Notes: a model not told the origin generated them from the sequence alone. DNA of 64,000 nt from Macrostomum hystrix (GCA_950097015.1 CATNEN010000010.1:2372501-2436500); one strand, 5' to 3'. Positions 11,014 through 25,125 are shown, counted from the first letter of the stretch. Numbers and translations are program-made.

Positions 11014-12150
11014 TTTGGTAGTTGTTATTTGTCCGGTTAACCAGACAAATAGCCATTTGATTATTTGTCTGGTTAACCGGTTAACTGGACAAGGACTTAA
11101 TTTGTCTCCTTTCAATGAGCAGCAGCAATGATCCTCCCAAAGACCACTCTTGCCCTGCTGAGAGCCATCTTGAGTCTTGACCTCACAAAGACCAAACTAT
11201 ACCCTTGAACTAAGTTAGTCCCTAAAACAACCAAATTTATGGAAAGGTTTTAATTTTTTTAATTAGCTGATAAGCAAAAATAATTTGAGACACAAACTTC
11301 AAATCTGAATGACTGTCCTTTTGCAGCTTGTTAATTATTTTATCTTACAAATGATAGAGGTTCTTGTGGTAGCACTACAACCCCTTATAACTACGTCCTA
11401 TTTTCCAGTACCAGTAACAGTACCAGTACCGGAAAAAAATTAGTTAAAACAAAGGGTCGTAACATAGAAAAACATTAATTGCCATGGCTGTAGATGAAGC
11501 ACGTGCAATTTCAGCTTCCTACAGCATCCAGCACCGGAGTAGTAGACCCTTAAAGTGCGTCTCCCCACCCCAGCCATAGAAGCCTCTGCTACTAAGGTCA
11601 TGATGACCCTTATTGCGCCAGCATGACTGGTTGGGGGCAACTAATAACCATCAGAGCATCAATTGCCATGGCTGTAGATGAAGTACATGCAATTTCAGCT
11701 TCCTACAGCATCCAACGCTGTAGCAATAGGCCCTTAAAGTGCGTCTCCCCACCCTAGCCATAGAAGCCTCTGCTACTAAGGTCATGATGACCCTTATTGC
11801 GCCAGCATGACTGGTTGGGGGCAACTAATAACCATCAGAGCATCAATTGCCATGGCTGTAGATGAAGTACATGCAATTTCAGCTTCTTACAGCATCCAAC
11901 GCTGTAGCAGTAGGCCCTTAAAGTGCGTCTCCCCACCCCAGCCATAAAAGCCTCTGCTACTAAGGTCATGATGACCCTTATTGCACCAGCATGACTGGTC
12001 AGGGGCAACTAATAGCCATCAGAGCATAAATTGCCATGGCTGTAGATAAAGCAGGTGCAATTTCAGCTTCTTACAGCATCTAGCGCCAGAGCAGTGGACC
12101 CTTAAAATGTGTCTCCCCACCGGTTAACTGGACAAATAACAACTGCCAAA
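11014..12150. mobile_element. Non-autonomous DNA transposon with 28-bp inverted ends
   Basis: The left end (11014-11041, tttggtagttgttatttgtc...) and right end (12123-12150, read inverted: tttggcagttgttatttgtc...) match at 26 of 28 positions. Just inside the left end is a perfect 17-bp-arm hairpin (11036-11079). The interior is largely 184-bp tandem units. No transposase and no clear target duplication are visible, so the superfamily is unknown. Confidence 0.75.
11478..12120. repeat. 184-bp tandem repeat, about 3.5 copies
   Basis: Units start at 11478, 11662, 11846 and 12030 with attgccatggctgtagat. Copies differ by a few substitutions. They form the cargo of the inverted-repeat element at 11014-12150. 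No long open frame runs through the units. Confidence 0.95.
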
Positions 12151-14591
<2,441 letters not shown>

Positions 14592-14648
14592 AACTTTGTT
14601 GACTGGCTAGAAACCACCGTGTGCGCTTGATGCGGCTGTTCCACTGGA

Positions 14649-14654
14649 AATAAA
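14649..14654 (+). terminator. Poly(A) signal of ubiquitin-RPL40
   Basis: AATAAA 58 nt after the stop codon. Confidence 0.7.
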
Positions 14655-14996
14655 ATTGCCCCTCCGGCACTTACATACTTGGATCAAAAGCCTGTCCGTT
14701 GGATTGAAAATATAGTACATGCTCTCACGGCTTGCATTCATTTTCTCTAGACAGGACTTGAACCCGTTGTTTAGACCTGTATTGATTATTACTTAGGAAT
14801 GCAATAGTTCGCCATGAGCGGTTAACGTATGAATACATTGCAATGCATCACCGGTTATTGGTTTAGCAGGCATTGGTCATTGGTTGTTGGTTGGTTGGCC
14901 AGGCATTAGGTATTTTAACCACTGGACAGCTGTCACTTAAAAAATTGAACAGCAAAAAAGTTAAGTAAAAATACATTTTCATGACTATCGACATAG

Positions 14997-15312
14997 CTTG
15001 CATGATTGCATAGCTGGCATGATTGCATAGCTGGCATGATTGCATAGCTTGCATGATTGCATAGCTGGCATGATTGCATAGCTGGCATGATTGCATAGCT
15101 TGCATGATTGCATAGCTGGCATGATTGCATAGCTGGCATGATTGCATAGCTGGCATGATTGCATAGCTGGCATGATTGCATAGCTGGCATGATTGCATAG
15201 CTGGCATGATTGCATGATTGCATAGCTGGCATGATTGCATAGCTGGCATGATTGCATAGCTGGCATGATTGCATAGCTGGCATGATTGCATAGCTGGCAT
15301 GATTGCATAGCT
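14997..15312. repeat. 17-bp minisatellite, about 18 copies
   Basis: Near-perfect tandem units of gcatgattgcatagctg. One unit is shortened near 15210. The period is not a multiple of three, yet no stop arises, so all three minus frames stay open as artefacts. Confidence 0.97.
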
Positions 15313-16083
15313 TGATTATATCAAGTATGTCCGCTAATAAAAGTCAATTTTCCGACTCAAATTTGAAAATCAATTTGCGATTATGAGTTCAAAGAAATTG
15401 TTTAAAGCGTTATCTCTCGTAACTCTTTGTTATAATCGAATTGTTACATCAAAATCTTCACATTTTTGTTTAATTGACGCCAAAGCCATATGGCTAACAT
15501 ACAGTTAACCTACCTGGAATCGCCTAGAATTGATTAAATAATGCTTTAATTAATCGAAGAAAAATCTACTTTTAGAACGAGATGCTGTCTAGATAAAAGT
15601 GCAGTTTAAATTAGCACTGCCTATGAGGGTGTCAGTTAACAAACAACACGAATGAGCAACCCTATCAACGATGTTTGCTGTTCATTTTTTAAAAACAATT
15701 TAAAAAATTTAGTATAGTATATCGCAGAGGCAAACTGCAGTTCGAACTAAAGTCTTATTATCACAATCCAGACGATGCTATGCAGTTAGTGGTCATTGTG
15801 CCATCTGCTATAGATTGGTTACATCAGGTGTTGCACAAGCAAGCAGCAGGTATTGGACCCAGTATTCCCCGCTGCTTCGACATCGATTCTCAACTACTTA
15901 GACAAGAGGCGCCCTTCCCTGCCGACATCTTCAGCCAAGTCGTCGTAGTCATCGCTGTCCAGATCGTGCTCACGATCGCCACCACCGCGGATGCTGCTAA
16001 CGCGAGTGGTCAGCGTTGAGCTCCGTGATGCTCGCACTTCGCCGAGGCCAGCCGAGTGCGCCGCCTCGGCCGTCTGCGAATCT

Positions 16084-16091
16084 GACGAGCC
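16084..16091. repeat. Left copy of 8-bp target duplication
   Basis: gacgagcc immediately left of the hAT terminus. The identical copy is at 19759-19766. Confidence 0.95.
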
Positions 16092-19000
16092 CAGTGTTCC
16101 CACTACCTGCGGAAATTCCGCAATGCGGAATTTCTGGCTCGCCTGTGGAAAATCAAGAGGAATTTTGCAATCTGCGGAAATTTGGTTGCTCCGATTTTGC
16201 TCTGATATTTGAATATATGAGGAATTGAGGACACACTTTAGTTTTATACAATCTATATACTAAATATCTTATATATATATATATTTGTCAATATCTAGTA
16301 TTTTCTATTTGTTGGAATTCTCCTTAATTATTTGTACACATACTACTGTTTAAAAGTTCATTTCTTTATTGATTGTAGTTCTTAGTTTAGTCTATGTTCC
16401 ACCGCCACCCTCTTACTAGGAAACTTAGTTTTTCGCATAGAGCTAGAATGGAAATTGGAACCTAATGAGTCTGGAAGCGAGTTTAATGAGTCAATACCAA
16501 TAGTTAATTAAATAGATCAGGTTGGCTAGAAAGACTTTACAAAGTAGCTCAACTTATTTTTCAGCTTTGCTGCCTTTGCGACTTGCGTTTAACTCAATAA
16601 GACAATAACTGAAAAAATATTCTGAGAATACGCTCGTACCCTCGTAGTGAGATGTCTCTAAGCAAGCCTCGTGCAACAGCATTTCGACATGAGTGGTTAC
16701 AGCGATCCATTGATGGACGAGTCCTTAGCGAGTGGCTTCAGCCTGATCGAAGTGACGAACTGCTTGGCTTCTGCACCGTGTGCAAAAAATCATTTCACCT
16801 CGGCACTAGTGGGTTCGGCGCAGTTACAGCCCACGCCCAAGGCAAGAAGCACAAGAGTCGGTTGCCAGTCATGAATGAGACTGGGATAGCACACTTTTTT
16901 CCTACTCAAGGCAGCAAGCCATCTTTCACTGCCATGAAGAAGGCTGACGCAGAAGTGCTAATGGCAGAGCTGCGACTTGGAATCCATTTTATTGAGCACA
17001 ATATTGCGTACAATACAGCCGACCACTCGGGTGTGTACCCAGCTATGTTTCATGATAGCAAAATTGCTCAAGACATGAAGTGCCATCGCACAAAACTGTG
17101 CTATCTTGTTAATCACGCTCTTGCACCAGTGATGCGTGATGAGATGATTCAAGACTTGAACTCTGGCTGCGGACTGTTTTCCCTTTCTATTGACGAGTCA
17201 TCTGATGGGGCACGAAAGCACATGGCAGTTGTAATATCATTTGTGTCGTCGAAGAAGGGAAGGCTGTGTACAACTGCCTTGAAAACAGTTGAAGTTTCTG
17301 ACTGCTCAGCCGCTGCTCTGAAAGAGGAAGTTTTGAAGATTCTCGATGAATTCAACATTCCGATTAGGAACTGTGTTAGCATATCAACAGATGGACCAGC
17401 AGTTATGGTTGGAAAGTTTAACGGCTTCCAAAAAATAATGCATGACTTTGCATCTCATCTTGTTTCCATTGGACCATGCAGTTTGCATATTGTCTCCAAT
17501 GCGGTTCGACGTGCATGTGAAGCCTTTGATGGAAATGTAGAGGACTTCGCTGATGAAGTGTTCTCCTACTTTCAGACCTCGAAAAGGTGGACGCGTTATA
17601 ACAAAGTTCAGTCACTGCTTCAAGTGGCCCAGCATCGCATGTTGCGGCGCGTTGAAACAAGATGGGTGCAGCTTTTGCCTGTTGTTAATAGGCTTATTGA
17701 GCAATATGATTCTCTGGAAGAATTCTTTGTGAAGAATCCATCTCTGATTGAGCAAAAGACCAAAAAGACCAAAGAAATTGCTGAGCACCTAAAGTCGACG
17801 CATACACTGCTTAATCTGCAATTTCTGGCTGCTGTCTTGCCGCATCTAGACCAATTCGAGAAGGCATTTCAGACAGAGGAGCCGTGTGTCCATCTTTTGC
17901 ATGGAGAAGTCCGCAATTTGTTTAGGCAGACTTTGTCATTCTTTTTAAATCCAGCGCACATTCAGGAGAACAATCGACATTTGAGAAATTTGTCGTTGGA
18001 AGGCAAATACTTCCTCTCTAATGAAGCCATCTTTATCGGCGAAGCAGCTAAAGAGACATTAAAAAAAGGCTTGTCGGACACTCAACAGAAGCTCTTTTTC
18101 CTACGTGTTCGCACCTTCTATCGTGAACTTGCATTGTACTTGCAAGAACATTTGCCTCTGTCGAATCCTGTCTTACGCTCGCTACAATTTCTGGATCCGC
18201 AATATCCTATGAAAGTCGGTCTCGCAGCAGCTACTACATCGCTTGCTGCATGTAACCTAGCCAAACAAATGGAATATACACCTGATTCCGTATCAAAAAT
18301 TGATTCCGAATGGCGATGCTTCCTCGTTGACCAACAGGTAGTGGCTTTGGCTAAGGACAATGATGTGGTTACATTTTGGCTTCGCGTGTCAGCCCTAGAG
18401 CTTGGTGGTCAAAAAAAGTACGGCACACTAACCCGACTAGCTTTGGGTGCTCTGACCATTCAGCCAGGCAACGCTGCAGTAGAGCGAGTCTTTAGCGAGT
18501 TATCGGACTTGTTAACGAAAAAACGCAACAAGCTTGGTGAATTGTCTATTGATGCCTGCCTTTTTGTTCGACACTACATCCGCCAATCTGGGCTAGTTGG
18601 TGAGGAGCCTACAACCTGCGAAAACTTTCCATTGACAGACGTCTACGTTCAGTCTGCTGGGAAGGCTCGTTCAGTGTACATGGAATTCCTTCAACAGCAA
18701 AGAGATGCTGATAAGGCCAAGAAAGATGCACGGATTGCCGCTAAACAGTTGGAAGAGCAGCTTGCTGCTGAGATTGAAGTAAACAAGAAGAAGATGGAAT
18801 TGGAGGCGGCTGAAAAAAAGTTGGCTGCAGAGCGTGAAATAATTGAAGCTGAGAAGCGAGCTGCTTCGGCTATGCTGCTCGAGTATCAGAAAAAAATGAG
18901 GACTTTAGAAGAGCGAGAGGCCAAAGCTCTACATGATGACGCCAAGCTGCTGAAGCGAAAGTTGAAGACTCAAGACGAGCTGGCTGCAGAAGCACTGAAA

Positions 19001-19758
19001 AAGGCCGCCAAGATGATATGCAAATCACTAGAAAACAGAACAATGGGGCGTACTAGTAACTAATAAGACAATGTCACGCGTCTTGACTAGAGGTAGGATT
19101 GGATCCCGATCACAAAAGCCTGGGATCCTGGCCAAACTCATGATCATGATTCTGAAATTATTTTGAGATCCCATCCAACCATCTTATATATTCATATCTT
19201 TAAATGCTGAAACCTGAAATTCAATCATGAATTGCAATCCCGATTCCCGAAATTAGGAATCCCAATCCCAAAAATCTTCATCCTGTCCAATCTCTAGTCT
19301 TGGCAGCAGTCTAATTAATAAGCAAAGTATTGTATCTCTAGTAGTTAACTTTACTTAATTAGTTTTACTTTTATTAACAGTTGAATAGAACCTAAAGAAT
19401 GTTTAATGCTTGTAGTTGTAACTAAATAGCAGTTGTGCCTGTGTGTCACGTGACACGTCAAATCTTTTCCGTAAAGTGCAAACATTGAGCCAGCCATTGT
19501 TTTTTCGTTAAAGTAGAATAAAAAGAACTTTTTGCCATCCACAGCCAATGTGATGGGTTGACAACTTGATTGTAAACTGGAAGTCTAGAATACATTGACT
19601 TAGACTTGCTTACTTATTTTGAGTTTAAAAAAATGCTTGTTCAAAAGTTTTTTTCCATAGTTTTGTTGAAAATCTTATCATATTTAATAGGTTAAGCTAT
19701 CTGCGGAATTTTCTTTAGGCTGCGGAGGAAAAATGGGTAGATTGGAGTGGGAACACTG
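16092..19758 (+). mobile_element. Complete hAT DNA transposon (3,667 bp)
   Basis: Ends in 13-bp perfect inverted repeats CAGTGTTCCCACT (16092-16104 and, inverted, 19746-19758), flanked by perfect 8-bp direct repeats gacgagcc. These are the hallmarks of hAT elements. Subterminal copies of tgcggaa(a)tt in both orientations (16109-16135, 16173, 19701 and a partial one near 19720) are probable transposase-binding sites. It carries one uninterrupted transposase gene. It sits in the coding exon of the ankyrin gene, in opposite orientation, so the insertion looks recent. Confidence 0.95.
16652..19063 (+). CDS. hAT-family transposase
   Basis: Intronless, 803 residues, no internal stops. Known role: RNase-H-fold transposase that excises and inserts hAT DNA. 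Seen in order: a BED-like zinc finger (C41, C44, H61, H67); an RNase-H-like core with the first acidic motif in SLSIDESSDG (about residue 180), the second in SISTDGPAVM (about 247) and an RRVETRW motif (about 335); then the hAT C-terminal dimerisation region PGNAAVERVFSELSDLLTKKRNKL (about residues 605-650, quoted in part: NAAVERVFSELSDLL). After it comes an unusual Lys/Glu/Ala-rich coiled coil of about 120 residues (675-795). The ATG at 16652 begins a plausible N-terminus. The gene lies wholly within the element defined by inverted repeats, so it is probably the active source protein. Subfamily not assigned. Confidence 0.95.
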   Translation: MSLSKPRATAFRHEWLQRSIDGRVLSEWLQPDRSDELLGFCTVCKKSFHLGTSGFGAVTAHAQGKKHKSRLPVMNETGIAHFFPTQGSKPSFTAMKKADAEVLMAELRLGIHFIEHNIAYNTADHSGVYPAMFHDSKIAQDMKCHRTKLCYLVNHALAPVMRDEMIQDLNSGCGLFSLSIDESSDGARKHMAVVISFVSSKKGRLCTTALKTVEVSDCSAAALKEEVLKILDEFNIPIRNCVSISTDGPAVMVGKFNGFQKIMHDFASHLVSIGPCSLHIVSNAVRRACEAFDGNVEDFADEVFSYFQTSKRWTRYNKVQSLLQVAQHRMLRRVETRWVQLLPVVNRLIEQYDSLEEFFVKNPSLIEQKTKKTKEIAEHLKSTHTLLNLQFLAAVLPHLDQFEKAFQTEEPCVHLLHGEVRNLFRQTLSFFLNPAHIQENNRHLRNLSLEGKYFLSNEAIFIGEAAKETLKKGLSDTQQKLFFLRVRTFYRELALYLQEHLPLSNPVLRSLQFLDPQYPMKVGLAAATTSLAACNLAKQMEYTPDSVSKIDSEWRCFLVDQQVVALAKDNDVVTFWLRVSALELGGQKKYGTLTRLALGALTIQPGNAAVERVFSELSDLLTKKRNKLGELSIDACLFVRHYIRQSGLVGEEPTTCENFPLTDVYVQSAGKARSVYMEFLQQQRDADKAKKDARIAAKQLEEQLAAEIEVNKKKMELEAAEKKLAAEREIIEAEKRAASAMLLEYQKKMRTLEEREAKALHDDAKLLKRKLKTQDELAAEALKKAAKMICKSLENRTMGRTSN

Positions 19759-19766
19759 GACGAGCC
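19759..19766. repeat. Right copy of 8-bp target duplication
   Basis: gacgagcc, identical to 16084-16091. It encodes the Gly-Ser-Ser region of the ankyrin protein on the minus strand. Confidence 0.95.
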
Positions 19767-20956
19767 GCAGCTCACGTCGTCGTCATTTTCGTCGGCCTCA
19801 CTGCAGCTGGCGCTGGCGTCACTTGGTGGCGGTCCGCGGCCGCTGCCAGCGCCTTCGCTACCGCGGACACGCCGGGGCGCCACCTGACGATCGGCGCTGA
19901 ATGGCGCCACCTCCGGCGTGGTGCAGCCTTGGGCACGCGCCCACTGCTCGGCGTTGCGGCCGAACTCCGGGTCGGTTCGGGTGACGGAGGCGCGGCCCTC
20001 GCCGGCCAGCAGGCTGGCGCATTCCACGAAGCCGCCTCGTGCGGCGATTAGCAGGGCGGTGCAGCCCTCGCGGTTGCACCGGTCCGGGTCCAGGCCGAGG
20101 CGACGAAAGCATTTCAGTAGAACCGCGATGCCCGAATCATTGCCAACCCGCGAGCAGTACATGAGCGGCGTGTTGCCTGGTAACGGACAAATTATAGTTG
20201 TACATTCTAGCTGTACATTCTGCCGGACGAATAAGTGCAGAAATAGGCAAAAGAAATTGCTCATGCAAAAATATGAAACTATGAAAATTAAATTAGGCCA
20301 GATGTACAGCAAGTTGCGCAATCCCTGCTATTGCGCGGCGCTTCAAAAGGCTGCGTACAGCTGTTCATCCTGCAGGCTAAACTGGGGCAATAGGAAGTTT
20401 AGTGCCTTGCTTCACTGTACTCGCCAGGGTGCAAGTTTTAACTGTTGCCGAGGATATTCTGGGTGCGTCCAAGTGGCTATAAAGCGGATGTGGATGAAAA
20501 TTCAATTACAATTCTATCGGCGGGTCTTCAACCCGTTTCCTTTCACTCATTCCGGCCTAGGTTAGGGGGGCTTCTCCGCTTTCAGCTGGGTCAGTGGTAG
20601 CGGCAATTTGCCTGGCCAATTTTTTATAGCAAAGTCCGCAAAGAAGTGGGCAATGAGGCTAGAAAGCGAAAGCGGCCACCGTTTTCCGACTGAGTTTCTG
20701 ACTGAGCTGCACTTTCGGGACGAAATGGGACGACCCTGGCGCTGACTTCCTCCAGCTTAATTGCAAGCAAAGTGGCTCAAATAAGCTCAGGCGGGTCACC
20801 TGGGAATGGGCCCTAGGTGCGTGACTCAGGGAGACAAGCGGAATGAAAAGAAGTGAAGATGCAGGGATAGGGAAAAAAAACTCCTCATAGCAGCCTGGAA
20901 ACTGAGCAGCAGGCGCGGAGTCCAGAGCAGCCGGGATATTCTGCGCTTCAATGATC

Positions 20957-21090
20957 GTGGCAAGTTTCTATGATCATGGCAAGTTTCTATGATCATGGCA
21001 AGTTTCTATGATCATGACAAGTTTCTATGATCATGGCAAGTTTCTATGATCATGGCAAGTTTCTATGATCATGGCAAGTTTCTATGATCA
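20957..21090. repeat. 19-bp minisatellite, 7 copies
   Basis: Near-perfect units gatcatggcaagtttctat within the intron between the second and third exons of the ankyrin gene. Confidence 0.95.
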
Positions 21091-21779
21091 ACTTTTAAGT
21101 TAGTCTTTCCCTGTAGAATGTTTCTATTCCATCCGCATGCATCGAGATTGTTGAGACACTTAGAGGCTGTGCGGCTCGTGTGAGCCGAGGTCTTATCAGC
21201 TGTTGCTGCTGCTACTGCTGCCGAAAGCAGCGGCGGGAGAAGGGGAGGGGCTGGAATAACACATGCTAGAGTTGGCGCGGGATGTGGCGACTTGCTGGAA
21301 GCCGATGCTAAAAATAAGATCGGCGGAGGTGAGCGAGGGAGTGAAGCAGCTGAGCAAGCAAGTCCCGCGGGGCGCGGCAGTCAGCTGTTCCGCATTTAGT
21401 TTTGTTTGCTTTTCCTCGTGGAACATTTCAGATCATATACGTATTAACGGATTATCTAAGGATTTGGAAATCATATGTGGTCCCTTCTATTGAGTTCTAG
21501 GAATTTAAATACGAATAGAAATTTGTATTGACAGTGCTTGTGATCGAAGAAAATTTACTGCATTAATCAGGATCCCTCACTTTCAGCCCTGTGTGTGAGT
21601 CGAAAGAAAGTAACCCAGGCTACACGCGTTGATGTGGTATTCATGTACAGATTAATCTCGAACTTGGAATCATACGATAGAAATATGTCTCTAGAAGCAT
21701 GACCAGACCAGACCAGAGGCATGTCACTCTAGACACCCTTTTGTGACTCCATTGGATTAAAATGTTATATATACGATTC

Positions 21780-22120
21780 TCCTAAGATATTTAAATCTTG
21801 GGATTCTCCTCAGGGGTTTTCCTTTTTTGGGATTCCCCTTAGGGGTTGCCTTTTTTGGGATTCTTCTTTCGGAATTTAAACCTTGGGAAAGCCCTCAGGG
21901 ATTTCAATTTTGGATTTCTATTAGGTATTTAAATTTGGGATTCCCGTAAGGGATTTTAATATTGGGAGTCTCTTTAGGGATTTAAATTTAGAGTTTTCCC
22001 TTAGAGGTTTACATTTTGGGATTCCATTTGGAGAGTTAAATATTGGGATTCCCCTCAATGATTTGAGTATTTGGAGTGTCCTAAGGATTTCTATCTTGGC
22101 ATTCCCCTAGGGATTGCCAT
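21780..22120. repeat. Degenerate 27-30-bp repeat
   Basis: About 11 divergent units built on gggattccccttagggattt, ending just before the second ankyrin exon. It looks old compared with the other arrays. Confidence 0.75.
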
Positions 22121-23264
22121 CCGATTCGAGTGAACAGATGAGCAAAAAGGTTAAAGTGCAACGGCAGACCAGGGCCGCACCGTCTTTGTCAGGCAGCTCG
22201 GGGTCCACATTGTGCTTAACCAGCATTCGCACAACATCGTTTCGACGCAGCTCGCAGGCGTAGCTGAGGGCGGTCCTGCCGGCGTCGTCCTGCAAGTTGG
22301 GCTCGGCGCCGTGGGCCAGCAGCATCTCCATGATGCGTTGGCGGCACTTCTCCTCCTGGCGGGTGTGGGCGATGGGAATTTGTTATCCCACTTTGGATGC
22401 AGTAAGACGTCCAAAAATAAAACTAGAATTGTGGCCAGTGATCGAACTATGCAGAAAGTCTATGCACCAAGTCTATGAATCCATTGAGCCCCTCCTGCTG
22501 GAGCGGATTTTTTATACGAGTAAAACGATTTTTTATCGAAACTACACTGACAATTAATTACAGCCATTTGGCAGGCAGGTTTATAACACCATTAATTGCA
22601 TACTTAATACATGGGCCGTGCAAAGTCTCAGGTGTAAATTAAACACCGCCGGTTCCCGCGGCACTGCCAGCCCTCCTGTAGGCAATCGCAAAAATTCAAA
22701 AAAGCCCCAGAATCAGTAGCGGCTTCATCTTCCCTCATGCCCAGAGTCTGCGGAAGCTGGGCTGGGTACAGAAATGGCTGCAATTTATTGCGTGTTCAGT
22801 GCTAGCCTCACCGTGATGTACACTGCTCTAATTAGCGGAGTTTTGCCTTTGAAGTCTCGAAAATTCGTGGCCACTTCCACTTCCTTCTCGCAGGCTTCTA
22901 ACAGGAACTTCACCAGGTGGCTCTTGCCGCGGGTCACCGCGTCCAGGAGAGCATCGGCAGCGCTCTCGAGGCCTGGCACATCGCGAGCGCAGCGCTCCTG
23001 CTGCTGCTGCTGCAACAGCAGCTGTTGCGGCGACTGAGTCGGCTGCGGCGGCTTCGGTGGCGACGACTGCTGCTGCAGCTGCTGGGCCTGCTTACTCATG
23101 CCCTTTGAAGTCTTGGCTTTCTCACTCAGTGCAAGTCGAATCCCTGAGCTCGCCTCGCTAAACACTGCAGCCACTCGCTGGCCCATCTTGGCTGGCAGAA
23201 ATATCCCCAGGGGAGGCTGCGACACTCGGCTTCCTCTTTCCTGCCTCCCTGCCCATGCAGCCAT

Positions 23265-23750
23265 TGGGCCGAGGAGCTCGCGGTAGAGGGGAAGAAAGCT
23301 GGATGGAAGAAAAGGATAGAGCAGGATCTACTGGTGCCCGCACCCGACTGCTGTGTTGCCCATCCACAGGCAGCTCGAATCTAGACACTGAGCTGCAGGC
23401 AATCGGCACGTATCATTTCCGTCTCACCGGCCAGGAGTATAGGGTGCAGTGCAAGCCTGCAATCTGTTGCCATGACAACAGCTTGTAGAATGCGACACGC
23501 CGCGGGCTTCTTGAGTGTCGTCGATTCCGCGCCACTGCCTCGCGTAGATAAAATCGGCAGCGATTTTTTTCTTTCAAGCGCGATCGAGCAGCCAGACAGA
23601 CCCCGATTAACAGCAGCAAGCACTGCCCTAGTGCAGGCCTCTCAAATTGCCGATCGTGCATGGTTACATATTGTTGTAGGATGTTCTTTCGGGACCGCGC
23701 ACACCGGCAACTGATCCATCAGGCGATCCCTCAGATTTTCACACTAAAAT
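23265..23750. other. GC-rich upstream region of the ankyrin gene
   Basis: Several overlapping open frames on both strands, none with recognisable protein. Probably promoter and 5' UTR of the ankyrin gene. Confidence 0.4.
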
Positions 23751-24163
23751 GCCCCCCGGGGTTCGTTTATGACGAATATCCGAAAAATGACATGACATAA
23801 ATATTAAAAAATGACGAGTGTGTATCCTTATGAGATTCATTTTGAATTAGCTCATGACACAGCAAAAATGACTGTTGCACTTTCATTTTGTCAAAAAGAT
23901 CAGTTTCGTCCAATTCCAGCTGCAACTCTCACGTCATATCTGCACTCATTATGATTTATCCGTGACATCGCCATTCATTGTTAATAACTTAATTAGACTA
24001 TTCGTAAGAAATTTTTGTGAATAAAAAACCTTCTATACAGTCGGATTTTAACGAAATGATATTCTAGAGGTAACTCACAGAAAAAAATATTTAAAGCTAT
24101 ATAGAATGAAAGATAATTCTGTGCATACATTTACAAAACTTGGCCTGTCAGGCTTCAACCCCT

Positions 24164-24330
24164 ATAAAAAGCACAGCCGTCAGATTTGACACATTGTGCA
24201 GTCGTCATTTCTGTGCAAGAATACATTTCGTCATAATTTAACGCCATTGAAAAGCACAGCCGTCAGATTTGACACATTGTGCAGTCGTCATTTCTGTGCA
24301 AGAATACACTTAGTCATGTATTAACGCCGT
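24164..24330. repeat. Two copies of an approximately 80-bp direct repeat
   Basis: Segments beginning aaaagcacagccgtcagatt occur at about 24167 and 24250 and run through gtgcagtcgtcatttctgtg. They lie in the TGACG-rich left flank of the recombinase gene. Confidence 0.85.
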
Positions 24331-24468
24331 TAGAAAGCTTGAAATAAAATAAATAAAAAAACATGTAGAAAATAGTTACTCAGACAGAGGCTCAAATTAA
24401 TTTGCAACACAAAAGAATTGTTGCTTTCGAAGAAATGATATATTAAAGATTAAAGATATATTAAAATT

Positions 24469-24998
24469 AAAGAACTGTGATTGAGATGACGCAAAAATTA
24501 GAGCTCAATACATGATGAAATATAATGAAACATTAAAGAACTGTGATTGAGATGACGCAAAATTAGAGCTCAATACATGATGAAATATAATGAAACATTA
24601 AAGAACTGTGATTGAGATGACGCAAAATTAGAGCTCAATACATGATGAAATATAATGAAACATTAAAGAACTGTGATTGAGATGACGCAAAATTAGAGCT
24701 CAATACATGATGAAATATAATGAAACATTAAAGAACTGTGATTGAGATGACGCAAAATTAGAGCTCAATACATGATGAAATATAATGAAACATTAAAGAA
24801 CTGTGATTGAGATAACGCAAAAATTAGAGCTCAATACATGATGAAATATAATGAAACATTAAAGAACTGTGATTGAGATGACGCAAAAATTAGAGCTCAA
24901 TACATGATGAAATATAATTAAACATTAAAGAACTGTGATTGAGATGACGCAAAAATTAGAGCTCAATACATGATGAAATATAATGAAACATTAAAGAA
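24469..24998. repeat. 65-bp tandem array, 8 copies
   Basis: Units of 65-66 bp starting aaagaactgtgattgagatg and differing mainly in an A-run length. Seven of the eight contain TGACGCAAAA on the + strand; one has a substitution (gataacgc). Confidence 0.97.
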
Positions 24999-25125
24999 CC
25001 AGTGAACGAGATTACGAAAAGCATTTGAGCCCGAAACGAAACGCCATTAGATACATTATGAAAAACGAAACGGAACGAAAGCAGTAAATTAGTAAATTAT
25101 TAGCGATTGCTTGAACGATGTCAAG

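Larger units (their letters stand above)
15894..23264 (-). pseudogene. ANKRD34-like ankyrin-repeat gene, interrupted by a hAT insertion
   Basis: Exons: 22812-23264, 22181-22355, and a last exon split in two, 19759-20176 and 15894-16091, by the transposon at 16092-19758. All introns are GT/AG and phases agree (0, then 1). With one copy of the 8-bp duplication removed, the frame runs through to the TAG at 15894, giving about 411 residues. Seen: a Gln/Pro-rich N-terminus, then ankyrin repeats (LLDAVTRGKSHLVKFLLEA; EMLLAHGAEPNLQDDAGRTA; LPDKD-GNTPLMYCSRVG; REGCTALLIAARGG) and an acidic C-terminus. Repeat order and wording resemble vertebrate ANKRD34, whose function is poorly known. As sequenced, translation would enter the transposon and stop after about 20 foreign residues, losing the last 63 or so. 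The start ATG (23264) is the first in-frame one but uncertain. Confidence 0.85.

Noticed and set aside
14863-15308. Three overlapping minus frames of CNHASYA-type repeats
   Set aside because: All frames of a 17-bp array lacking stops; not genes.
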